A stretch of 64,000 nt of DNA. Origin: Diphasiastrum complanatum (Eukaryota > Streptophyta > Lycopodiopsida > Lycopodiales > Lycopodiaceae). The notes beneath the pieces are model-generated. The model searched no databases. It was given only the letters and a program-made list of their open reading frames with translations, and was not told the origin of the DNA. Positions 28,128 to 38,800 of the stretch are shown here, one piece after another (within the stretch, counting starts at the first letter, position 1; each line of letters opens with the position of its first letter). Where the stretch lies: NCBI GenBank assembly GCA_029204225.1, contig CM055113.1, positions 23,444,443 to 23,508,442 on the forward strand, in the 5' to 3' direction. Both the position numbers and the translations under genes were made by a program.

Positions 28128-28526
28128 GGAATGTCATAGATGCAAGTTGGGCAGGAGATGTAGACACTCGTAAATCCACTTCTGGATTTATATTCTTCCT
28201 CAACAATGGTCCCATTTCCTAGAACAGTCGAAAGCAATCTTTGATAGCTCTATCTTCTACAAAATTAGAGTATATCGCAGCCTCACAAGCTACAAAGAAA
28301 GCAATTTGATTGAGAAACTTACTTTCAGATATCAGTCTGAATCAATACGCTCCGACATTATTATTTTGTGATATTCAAAGTGCCATTGCCTTGTTAGCTA
28401 ACCCTAGATACTGTCGAACACAAGATATGATAGCAGATATTTTTACTAAAGCATGAAGCTTGGATGCACACAGAAAGTTTTATGCAGAACTAAGTTTAAA
28501 GGTCAAGGCATTCATGGATTCAGATT
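28128..28526 (+). pseudogene. copia RNase H relic
   Basis: The frame opens DASWAGDVDTRKSTSGF and passes GPISWNSRKQ, ALSSTKLEYIAAS, a stop after KKAI, AIALLANPRY and DMIADIFTKA. It ends KVKAFMDSD just before the polypurine tract. It is of the same family as 23599-25335. Only the last roughly 130 codons of pol survive. Confidence 0.88.
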
Positions 28527-28535
28527 AAGGGAGAG
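28527..28535 (+). other. Polypurine tract
   Basis: AAGGGAGAG sits directly before the LTR start at 28536, as required for plus-strand priming in LTR retroelements. Confidence 0.7.
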
Positions 28536-29591
28536 TGTTGGATTATTCTCCTACTAACCGACTAACAGACATTTTAATCTTCATCCAAAACTTTGATCCA
28601 GACCTGCAGATTTCTTCGTGTTTTTACACGGTCTGCATAACTACTTGGAAACAGTTTACAGTGTCGGGATTTTTGGGATTTTCGCCTTTTGGGATTTTCT
28701 CTCACTTCGGCTTTTTCGCAAAATACTAGATGCCTCAAATGTTAAGGAAATGCCTTTAGAAAAGACCTTCGCATTTTTCGCATTTTTTGCAAGACATGCT
28801 ATTGTTCATCTTAAAGGCTACAAACTTGCTCTAACCGTTTAGCAAGTAAATTTTTGGGAAGACTATCTGGATGGATGCCAGCACATCACAACCAACTAGA
28901 TGACACATTTGACGACCTAATTAGTTGTCCTACTATTGGATGTTGGCACATTTGCTTAGTATAAATAGCTGCTCATGTTTTTACATTTGTGTGTGTTGAT
29001 CATATAGCATTGATGCGATCAAGAGATCAACAAGTATTGAATAGTTAGCTCTCTTTCTCTCAAGCCTACAAGCTTGGACACTCTTGAGCATTCTAGCTCA
29101 CTTTTTTAGAGTTGATTAGAGATTGTTATTGCGCTCACAACTTATTAGCATTGCTCTTAATTCAAACTTTTATTTAGTCGCTCAGAGATAGCTTTGAGTA
29201 CGCGGCTTTGATTCGCAAATTTGTTGTACTCATTTACATCTGTTTCGTTTCATACTGAATCAATACTATTTTTATTTTGTTCAAGTTTGTCTCAGAATGT
29301 ATGCATTTCTGTAATTCTTCACAACAGATTATTTGTCTGATAATTCAATGCTTAAATGTTTGCCTACATAATTATTGTAGTACTAATGATTTCAAAGTTA
29401 GTTACTATAAGATTGAATGTGATTTCTATCACTATTGTTTTTTTTTTCTGAAATTGGTAGCGTAGTTATGCATAGAGAAAGAGGAAGATAATTTATTCCA
29501 CTGCATACGATAAATTTTCTTTCTTTCTTGTTGTTCAAACTCTTTTCATTCGATTCTTTTCAACCTATCTTTTACACACCTCTTTCCAACA
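28536..29591 (+). repeat. copia 3' LTR, complete
   Basis: It starts TGTTGGATTATTC and ends CTCTTTCCAACA, giving TGTTGGA/TCCAACA terminal inverted repeats and a length of 1056 bp. Its interior matches 2097-3018 closely. Confidence 0.85.
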
Positions 29592-30379
29592 GATACAAAA
29601 ATCTCGTTTTTAGCCTCTAAAGCTATGTCCTTATGGAGGCATGGAAAAGGGACTACAACCGCAAGTGTCACTGAAGATACACGGATGCAATAGATGCGCG
29701 CTGCTGATATTCAATAAGAATTTGATACTTTTTTTCCATCCAAGTTGCAATTGTCGTGAATGTGAAATTCATGTTTATGGCATGTGTAAACACTACAAGT
29801 TAAAGTCGATGGCCTTTAGTAAGGGCTCATCAACCATCTGCAACTAGATGTTGACTTGGTTTGGCCCTAGAAGTACCATCAAATAATAAATTTATGGTAC
29901 GACCCATTGGATTAAGGATTTAGAGGTATCCTCATCCGAGGGGTTGAAAGCTTGCTACAGCTCTTTTTATCCTCATAATTGGAAAAGTAGAAAACATGTA
30001 AAACAATGTGGTAGGTGTAATGTAGGATAAACAAAAAGTAGTTGGTTGCGTATGTTTTGAATTTTTGAAAAACTGAATTTTTATTTAAAAAGTTCTACAA
30101 GAGTTCTGCTAGCAATTGTGAGAAATAAACTGAATTTTCAACAATTAAAGGAGGGAAAAATAAGATGTATTATACAAATTACCTTGTCGGTGACTCTGTT
30201 TGACACCAAATTTTACAGACATGCAACACCCTATCATAGAAGCTCTCAAATTTTCCTACAAGGATTCATGAGCAATTTTGCTAGTGTTGCAAGGGTTCAG
30301 AATGTCTTGCGAGGGTTGGGAGTGAAACTCTCACAAAGGTTATTGATTTTGGCAAGATTATCAAACCCTTATAGAGATG
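29592..30379. other. No gene recognised
   Basis: Short ORFs only. 30118-30435 is a 105-codon frame without a recognisable domain, and its end runs into the hairpin repeat at 30402. Confidence 0.4.
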
Positions 30380-31350
30380 AAATTAGGCACTCCAAGAATA
30401 GAATAGGTTTTACCCATTTGTTGGTTGATGGGTAAAACCTACTCCTTTTTGGTAGTTTTAGATGGATCACCTATTCTATGCTATGAAAAAATGTTGTAAG
30501 AGCAAAGCATTTGAAACTAACAATGCTATAACATGCTTTTGCAATAGCATGTAAGAATTTTTAAGCACGTCTACCATCAGAATAGTAAGGATAAGAAACC
30601 CCAAAGAAAGAGTGGGTTTTATCCATCTATGGGTAGATGGATAATGTTTTTGTCCACGCTCTTGTTATCATTTGAGCCATCTTGAAAGAAATAAACTTAT
30701 GATCTCCATGAACTAGTTACGGTTTAAGCAATGTACAAGAAGCTCATGTTTATAAGGTGTTTCTATTTTAGTACTCATGGTTTGAGCTAGCTACAAGCCA
30801 AAGTCGATGGCAATTTAAAATCCAGAAAAGGAATAGATATGTGGAACCCACTCTTTTTTAAAATATGTGTTCCATAATTTTCACTTGTTTGTTATGATAA
30901 AATGTTATAAGAGCATAACATTATAAATGAAACATGCTACAACATGTAGGAGGTTTTAAACACGTCTACTTTTCTACCCTCTGCTTGAAATGGATTAAAA
31001 ACCCACTCTTTCTTGGGGTTTTTTATTAGTCCACACTTTTGCTAATGTTTGAGCCATATTTAAGGCAATGGCGTGAGCTAGTAATGGTCTAAACCAACTA
31101 AAAGTAAATGGTCGTACAAATATGATTTTTGAGTTTAAGCTAACTGTGGTGTGAGCAACTTCAAGGCAATATTGATGGAATATATGATCCATGCTCTTTG
31201 GGTTTAGGATATCAAAAGACGTAAGATCATGGCATATGAAATGCCAGATGATTTAGCTCATCATGTCAAATAACATGTTCGAGTTTTTAATCACATTTAC
31301 TCTCAAAATAAAATTAAAATCCCCCCAAAGTGTAGTTTTCTCATTAGTTC
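30380..31350. repeat. Diverged tandem duplication with hairpins
   Basis: A segment with the order ATGTTGTAAGAGCA, ACATGCT, CACGTCTAC, AACCCC/ACCCACTCTTT and GTTTGAGCCAT appears near 30480-30700 and again near 30890-31075. A third weak copy lies near 31200-31350. The first copy carries two perfect hairpins (30402-30437 and 30621-30648). Confidence 0.6.
30402..30437. repeat. Perfect 13-bp hairpin
   Basis: AGGTTTTACCCAT and ATGGGTAAAACCT are exact reverse complements separated by a loop of about 9 bases. Confidence 0.8.
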
Positions 31351-31440
31351 ATCTAAAATAAGGTCCTTTACACCCATTTGGAGTTACTTTTAACTTGCCA
31401 TCATGTGGCACATGAGGTGGCATGGGCCCCTTAACAAGTA

Positions 31441-32335
31441 GGGACAAGTAAAAGTGACTGTTTGGCATCGGGACCTTGCATGGCATGGCATGACATGTAT
31501 TCCAGTGAGACAATCACCTTGTACCATTTCAATTGAAACTTATTAAAATCATGTGAAAAGAAGTGACATATGGAAAGCCATCTGAGGCTTAAAAAATGTG
31601 TGACAATAAAAGTAAAAGTGATAGTTTGACATTGGGACCTTGATTGACATGACATAGATTCAAATGACCATGTGAAAAGGGGTGATTCGTTGAGAGTCAT
31701 GAGAGGCTTAACAAGTGTGCGACAACGCAAGTGAAGATGATTGTTTGGCACTAGGACCTTGATTGACATGACACAAATTCAAATGAGACAATCACCTTGT
31801 ACCACTCAAATTGTAACTTTTTGAAATCATGTGAAAAGGGGTGATTTATTGAGAGTCATGAGAGCTTAACAAATGTGTGACAATGCAAGTAAAGGTGCCT
31901 TGATTGACATGAGATTGATTCAAATGAGACAATCGACTCCTCATACCATTCCAATTGAAACTTTTTAACATCATGTGAAAGGGGTTGATTTATTGATAGT
32001 CATGAGAGGCTCAACAAATGAGTGACAACACAAGTGGGGTAATTCTTTGACAATGGGACTTTGCTTGATATGACAGAGATTGAAATGACACAATCACCCT
32101 CTATCGTTAAAGTTGAAACTTATTAAAGTTATGTGAACATATTTGCCCCATGTGCCATGTGGTGATAGCGGATTCTTGGTGTGAGGTTGGCCGCCCGAAT
32201 TCAAAACCTGGCCCACAGAGGGCCCGTGTTAGAGAAAATAAAAACACCAAAGGGCCCGTGTTGGAGAAAATAAAATACTCACATGAAAATAGATAATTTA
32301 TGGAGACTGGTGAGAGGCTTAAAAAATGTGTGACA
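31441..32335. repeat. Degenerate tandem satellite, unit about 120-165 bp
   Basis: At least five head-to-tail copies start near 31445, 31611, 31729, 31887 and 32031, with a partial one near 32275. Each has GGGACCTTG(A)TTGACATGAC, then CAAATGAGACAATCACC, AAATCATGTGAAAAGGGGTG, AGTCATGAGAGGCTTAACAA and TGTGTGACAA. It lies just upstream of the GST-like gene's 5' end. Confidence 0.8.
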
Positions 32336-32546
32336 ATAGCCTTCAATTGAAGTGGCTTTACTACCACCACAAGATTTAATTCTGCAGGGTGGAAAATTTT
32401 ATACACCACTATTGCTGCATTGCATTGAAACCGTTCATAAAGCGAAACTGAAAAGAAAATTCCAATTTGAAGGCCTGTAATTTCAGCCAGCCTTTTCACA
32501 GTTCTCTACGTGAACCTTGTGTATATTAGCAGCAGCAGCAGCCACC

Positions 32547-32548
<2 letters not shown>

Positions 32549-32586
<38 letters not shown>
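32549..32586. repeat. (GA)n tract in the presumed 5' UTR of the GST-like gene
   Basis: A perfect GA run ending 46 bp before the candidate start codon at 32633. Plant 5' UTRs often carry such GAGA tracts, which BPC-type factors can bind. A regulatory role here is inference. Confidence 0.9.
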
Positions 32587-32588
<2 letters not shown>

Positions 32589-32632
32589 GATTGATCCATC
32601 TTGATAGATCGATCAATCAAACAACAGGCAGC

Positions 32633-32758
32633 ATGACGAAGATCCATCTGGTGTCTATAGGTGAGCTCTTCAGTTTCCTGCTCACCATCATCCTCTTCCT
32701 GCACAATTTTGCTCAGCCCAGGACGATGAGTCAGTGTAGTTATACGAGATCAAACGTG
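32633..32758 (+). CDS. GST-like gene, candidate first exon
   Basis: ATG at 32633 opens MTKIHLVSIGELFSFLL. A GTGGTACGA donor at 32759 gives phase 0, as the next exon needs, and a 136-bp intron. A stronger GTGAGC donor after SI does not fit the next exon's phase. This is the least certain exon. Confidence 0.4.
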
Positions 32759-34022
32759 GTACGATTTTTGCTCGGTAGATCTCAATCATGAGATCTGGAA
32801 CGGCTGTCTATTCTTTGTTTATCCTGGACAATCAGCCAGAGCTTGATCTTCATTTTTTCCCTTCTCTAATAACCAATTTACGAGCTGGAATTAGGCCGCT
32901 GATGCTGAATGTTTGAATGTTTTGCATGGTATTGCTGTTGTAACCACGTTACCTCCAGCTCCATCTCACTACTGCGAGAAGGTACAATGCTTCCGTACAT
33001 AACCCAGATTTTCCTTACTTGTGCTGCGTATCTACGTCACCAAAAGTTAAACCTTTTCAATTAAACTGAGTGTAAGCTAGTAAAGAGTTAATAGCACTTT
33101 TTTGCAGGCAAGATGGGCATTGGACCGGGCAGGAGTCAATTATACAGAGGACAAACATCTCCCATTACTCCATAGGATCTATACCAGGTGCACCATTCCT
33201 TCATTTTCTTTGTATGAAAGCTCATGATCATGTACTCTCACTAGAACTGCCAGTTAGTTTCCGCAAGGTTCAGCCTAACAGAGTTTTATTGTCAGGAATT
33301 TGGGTGGAACAAGCTGTCCTAAGCTGATCATTGGAGACTCTGATGACCGAGTGATCCTTCAAGATTCCAATGACATTCTTCACTACGCTGACAAGAATGT
33401 CAACCAAGAAGATTGGTTGTATCCAGCCGAGGAAACGCTCCTGAATGATGTATCAGCTTGGTGTAAGTTACCTGAAAGTCCTGATTTTACAGAATGGCTT
33501 CCATGAGGAAACGCTCCAGAATGATGTATCAGCGTGGTGTAAGCTACCTGAAATTCCTGATTTTACAGAATGGCCTACATTCACTTCTTCTGAAGTACCA
33601 GCTAGTGACCATAAGGAGCTGAAAAAATGCTTTTCGAGCATTACGTGAAGCTTCAACAATTTACAAATAAATATCTGGCTTAGTTTTTAGGGCTTCAATT
33701 CTGCTGAGGTCTTGTTAATGAATTGGGTGTTTCTCCTTTGGCTAAAACTCGTAGATGTGCTAGATGTTGTGAGTATCTTCTCTGTACATCTGATTTAAGA
33801 CCCGAGTATATTCTGTACGTCTGATTTAAGGCCCCTTCTCATCATAAGCATATGCTTGCAAATGCCCACCCACTCCACAGCACTTTCCCGGGTGCCTTTG
33901 AAGCTATGCTGGCCTTTATAAAAAGAAGACAAGGGAGTGCATGTAGAAAGTGCCAACCTCCTATCAATCTGTAGTCCAGTCAAAACAAAAGGGCTTAGAA
34001 CTTTAAATGACTGACCATATAG

Positions 34023-34070
<48 letters not shown>

Positions 34071-35770
34071 GATTAGATTATATTCCATTCGATTTATGGT
34101 CAGGTTTATTGATGTCCACATGAGCTATGGGACCCACGTCAAGCAATATCCATGTCTTAAGATTCAATAACATAATGCAAAAACTATTCTAAGATCATAA
34201 ATCGATCTTGTTATTTTCAGAAATAGCTTTAGTCACATTATGAGCTTTTAACAAAAAAACTATTGAGCATATTAATATCAGCTTTATCAAGTAAAGTAAG
34301 CAATGTTATTATAGGTTCCTCAAATACCTTAGGAAAGTCTTTTTTAAGAGCTTCACGGCTGTTGCAGTCCAATAGGCAATAAAATTCTGTCCCCATACTC
34401 CCGTCTTTGCAAAGAGAGCATGTGTGCTCCTCCCACGGTGTCTTCGGAATGTTCCATCTTGTTTTTTAATGTGTTTTTTTAGGAATTTGTCCTTGCATGT
34501 GAAAGGGATGCTTTTATGTGTTCTGCTTGTGATTCCACTGCCGATGGACAGTTTGAACTCCTTAATTGGATTCTTGAGTATTATCTCTGCCATTTTGTTA
34601 CTCCTTCAAGGAAGGATTGGGATCAACATTCATGTCTAGCAGAGTATAGCTATAATAGCTATGTCAGTACCAGCACTGGTGTCTCTCCTTTTTTTACTGG
34701 CTCATGGTTATGTAATATGCACCTACTTTACCTGGGGTTCCTCTTCCGCCGGATGATACGCTTGTTACACTTGTTTCATTTCTTTCTGCAAGCTTATTAC
34801 TAGAGCTAGTACGCATTTGTAGTAGGTCCTGCAGCGTTACCAGACTTTTGTTGACCGCCATTGTTGCCATGTTCAATTTCAGGTTGGTGATATGGTTTAT
34901 CTCTTCCTTCGCTTTGCACGCCATCATTTTATTTAGGGCCATGCTTCTACTGAGAAGCTTGCACCACGATACTATGGGCCTTACTGTATATTGGATCGCC
35001 TCGGTCCAGTGACAGATCGTTTGCAGCTTCCACCTTCTACAGTTGCTTGTGATATCATGTCAGTTTGTTACGTGTTGCTATTGAGGATGATGCTCCTCGT
35101 GATGCTGATTTTCCTGATGATCCCGAGCTATTTCCTTTATTACCAGTTGTTATACTTCAGGTTTGTCTTTAGCATAGTCGATGCCGATGGCAGATTCAGT
35201 TTTTGGTTTAGTGGGATGGTCGTCCTGTTGAGTTGGCCACATGGGAGCCCGTAGATGTTTTCTATCATACACCATTGCTTGCGGATCAGGCTCGTGCCCT
35301 TGCTGCACTTGTTCAGTCCTCTACATCTTCTACAGTTGCTGATCCCTCTGGGCTTGCTGCTACCTGATTATATACTACAGTTTCATTTAGCCCGAGGGGC
35401 TTAGGAGGGGCTTAGGGGCTTTGTTTTTCTGTAGGGCAGAGTTATGGACTTGGCTCATTACATTCGCCGCGTCCTTCTGTACTTTATGCACACGCATGCT
35501 TTGGGGCCCTTTTTATTAGCCTAGTTCGTATTTTGGTTATGTACTGGCCTTGGGCCCATTTTATTAATCTATTTGATATTTGGTCATGTATTGATGAGGG
35601 GGGCCATCTGCGGGGTCAACAGACCCTATCTAGAGGGCGCACTATTATCCCTCTCGCGCACTATTATCCCTCTCAGAGTTGGTTTCATCAGTCTTATCCA
35701 TTGAGGGCTCTCTTTCAAGGCTTCTATGTGGGTATAAGTAGGAGACATTATCATTCATTATTCAGCTTAT

Positions 35771-35826
<56 letters not shown>

Positions 35827-38800
35827 TTAAGAATTCTCTTTCTTGTTTTCTAGAGTAGTTTTATGCTTATGTGCTGTTTTTCTAGCTTAGCCATTAATCT
35901 ATCGTGAATCAGTTCACAATTGTTGCAGATCCAGTTAATTTTCTTTCCTCTATTGCTCGTTGGTGCAGATTGGTTTGCTTAACTAGATGCTATTTCTTTG
36001 GACCTGACTTGACAGACAATAACCTTTTTACATGGCAATATGACCCACTCAATTGTTGGTATTGATTCTCTCGGGGATTTCCAATTGATCACTAGAAGGC
36101 AGTTTATACGTAGCCTTTCGAAGGCTCATTGTGCTCTCCTTTATGTCTAGCATGCTAATCCTATTGTTGTTGTTGCTGTTGTGCCATATATCTCTACCAA
36201 TGATTATCTTGCTTCCTTGGAGGGGGCCTTCTTTTTCAACAAGGAAGAGTTACGAACTCGACTTAGTACATTCATCGCATCCTTCTTTTGTTACCTAATT
36301 TTTATGCATAAGCAAGCCTTCTGTCCTTTTATTCGTCTACTGGCCTATGGCCCAATTTATTGATCTAGTTGCTAATTTGGACATATGATTGAGGATTGGG
36401 GTCCTCCTAGTGGGTCACAAGCCTATTGGGAGGGCACACTATGATCCCTGCTGACTTGACTTGATTAGCTTGGTCAGTCTTATCCCTTAGAAGTTCCTTT
36501 TAGGGCTTCTCTGTGGTATAAGTAGGAGACATTGTGATTCATTTCTTATGAGATTGGTTACTTGGTTACTTTCTTAGTCCTAATTAGGTTTTAGCTATCC
36601 GTGGCTTGCTATGCTTATGATCATTGTGTTGCATCTATGCTATTCTTGTAGGGATTAGTCTTTGTTGCCTCATATTTGATCTTTATGTTTCATTGATGTT
36701 AAAATCTGTGATTCAGTCCATTGAGGACATGTCCTTATGGGACCCAAAGACTCTAAGTTGTCCTAATCTCTACAAGGTTCCAGTCAAGGCCTCTAGATTG
36801 TATATATAGGGTTGTCGTTTGTTGATTACATAGCTTATGATCTAGTTTAGTCTTTAGGTAGGTTAGTCCTCTGCTAATGCTTGTAGGGCTTTAGCCCTTG
36901 ATTATATCAGATGCTCTTGGCCATTCTTGTGGGGAATTGATTGATTGTGTCTCTCATAGTCATTTATTGTTCATTGATACAACATTTTGTTGGAGTTTAA
37001 TGTTACTCCTACTCACCTAATTCTATTTTGAGTACTCTTGTACAATGTAAATACTCACCCTCTACAATAGTCTCTAGGAATGAACCATTATTGGAGACTC
37101 TGCAGTTTTACACGCATATTTAAACAATCTGTAGAAATACCCGGATATTCAAAGCAGAGCAATGACATCGAATCAACACGATTGGCACTATCGTCACTAT
37201 CGGCACTGTCGTCACCATCGGTAGTCGAACTATCAATAATGTCCATCATTGGCACTGTCGAACTATCAACACTGCCAAACTATCAAATGTCGAATGGTAC
37301 CACTCAAAATGGAGCCCTTTCTCTACTGAATCCGAAACAGACTCATCGTTTGAACATGCTACTATATACAGTAACTGCTCATTGTCATGTTTGTAGACTG
37401 TACAGTTTACACTAAACTGTTTTAGCATTATCTTGTAAATACTACCAGATGCTTAACACATGTTCGCAAGAACAGGTTAGACACGATCTCTGTGATTCTG
37501 TATTCATGCACAACAAATCAAAATAAGCAAATGTTGCGAGAATTGGAGTTCAAGTGAGAACTCAATTGTATCAGGTTATCTGACTCCTTAGAATCAGATA
37601 TCAAGAGAGACTGAGAGTAATTTAGTAAGATAGAGAGATTGTTTCATCTGTAATAAGCATAAAAGGATCAAAACGCTTAGCGCACAATTACTGTGAACCA
37701 TTATCGGTCACATGATTCACCTTTTCATGACTTGATCGTTGTACTACAACAGTTTAACTTACAGATTCTCTATTCGATTTACATGCATTAGCATTGTCGA
37801 ATACTCTCTGATTCTTCTCTCTTTTTGTATTTGATATTATTGCTCCACTGATTGACGTAGAATATTGATTCGAAGATTGCACGGCTGTCACAGACGCCTA
37901 ATTTTTCGCTCTCTTCATGGTTGTCTAAGACACCTATCCAGATATTCTACTAATCAGATGAATGATCTAAGTAATTTTCTGAATTTTAGTAGTTCGATTT
38001 GATCCGTATAGTATCTTATTGTTTTTCTTTGTTTGGGAGATCAGCTCAGTTTGGGCTCACACCCCGCACCCCGCTGCGCTATCGAGCTTGATCCAACAAG
38101 GTGGTATCAAAGTAGGTTATCGATTAAATTCATGACTATTACCATTCTTTAATCATGGAATGTTCAACCTCAGAGATCCGATTGATCAATAAGTTCAGCG
38201 GTGACGACTTTCACATGTGGAAGTTCAAGATGAAGATGATACTGATTGAAAAAGAATTATCGGGATACGTCAACGATTCGATCACCAAACCAGCCAAACC
38301 TGAATTGTTGACCGCTTGGGAAGCAAATGATGGCAAAGCCTTAGCCATCGTATCTTTAAATCTAAAAGATTCACAAATAGCTCATGTATCTAACTGTTCC
38401 GCTTCCAAAGAAGCTTGGGACATATGGACATATGAACTAGTTTATACGAAACAACAAATGTTACGACTTGTCTCTTTCTAAGAAAGAAACTCCTATCGCT
38501 CAAGATGAGTGAGTGAACTTCAATATCTGAATGAATTCAAACAACTACTTAATCAGCTAGCTGCAGTAGGTTCGCCAGTGTCGGATGAAGATGTTGATAT
38601 GTCTCTTCTATCTAGAGTTCCTCCCTCTTACGACAATCTAGTATTTGCTCTTGAGCAATTCTCCTGAGCTGTCTCTCCAGAAGCTGACAAGAAGTTTATT
38701 GTAGGAAGAAGTAAGAAGGAAGAGCTTATCATCTTCAAATAACAAGACAACTGCCTTGTCTTTGATAAGCAACAGTCCTAGAGGAAGAAGAATCCAAAGG

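Noticed and set aside
30402-30648. Factor-independent terminators or CRISPR-like hairpin repeats
   Set aside because: The DNA is eukaryotic nuclear, the hairpins are not followed by U tracts in a transcription context, and there are no regular spacers.
32510-32791. Use of the upstream ATG at 32510 as the GST-like start
   Set aside because: It would translate the GA tract as Arg-Glu repeats. The ATG at 32633, after the tract, is simpler, though the first exon remains tentative.
33445-33659. ORFs reading through the exon end and the duplicated donor of the GST-like gene
   Set aside because: They lie in the intron or in the wrong frame. The family alignment and splice phases put the exon end at 33462.
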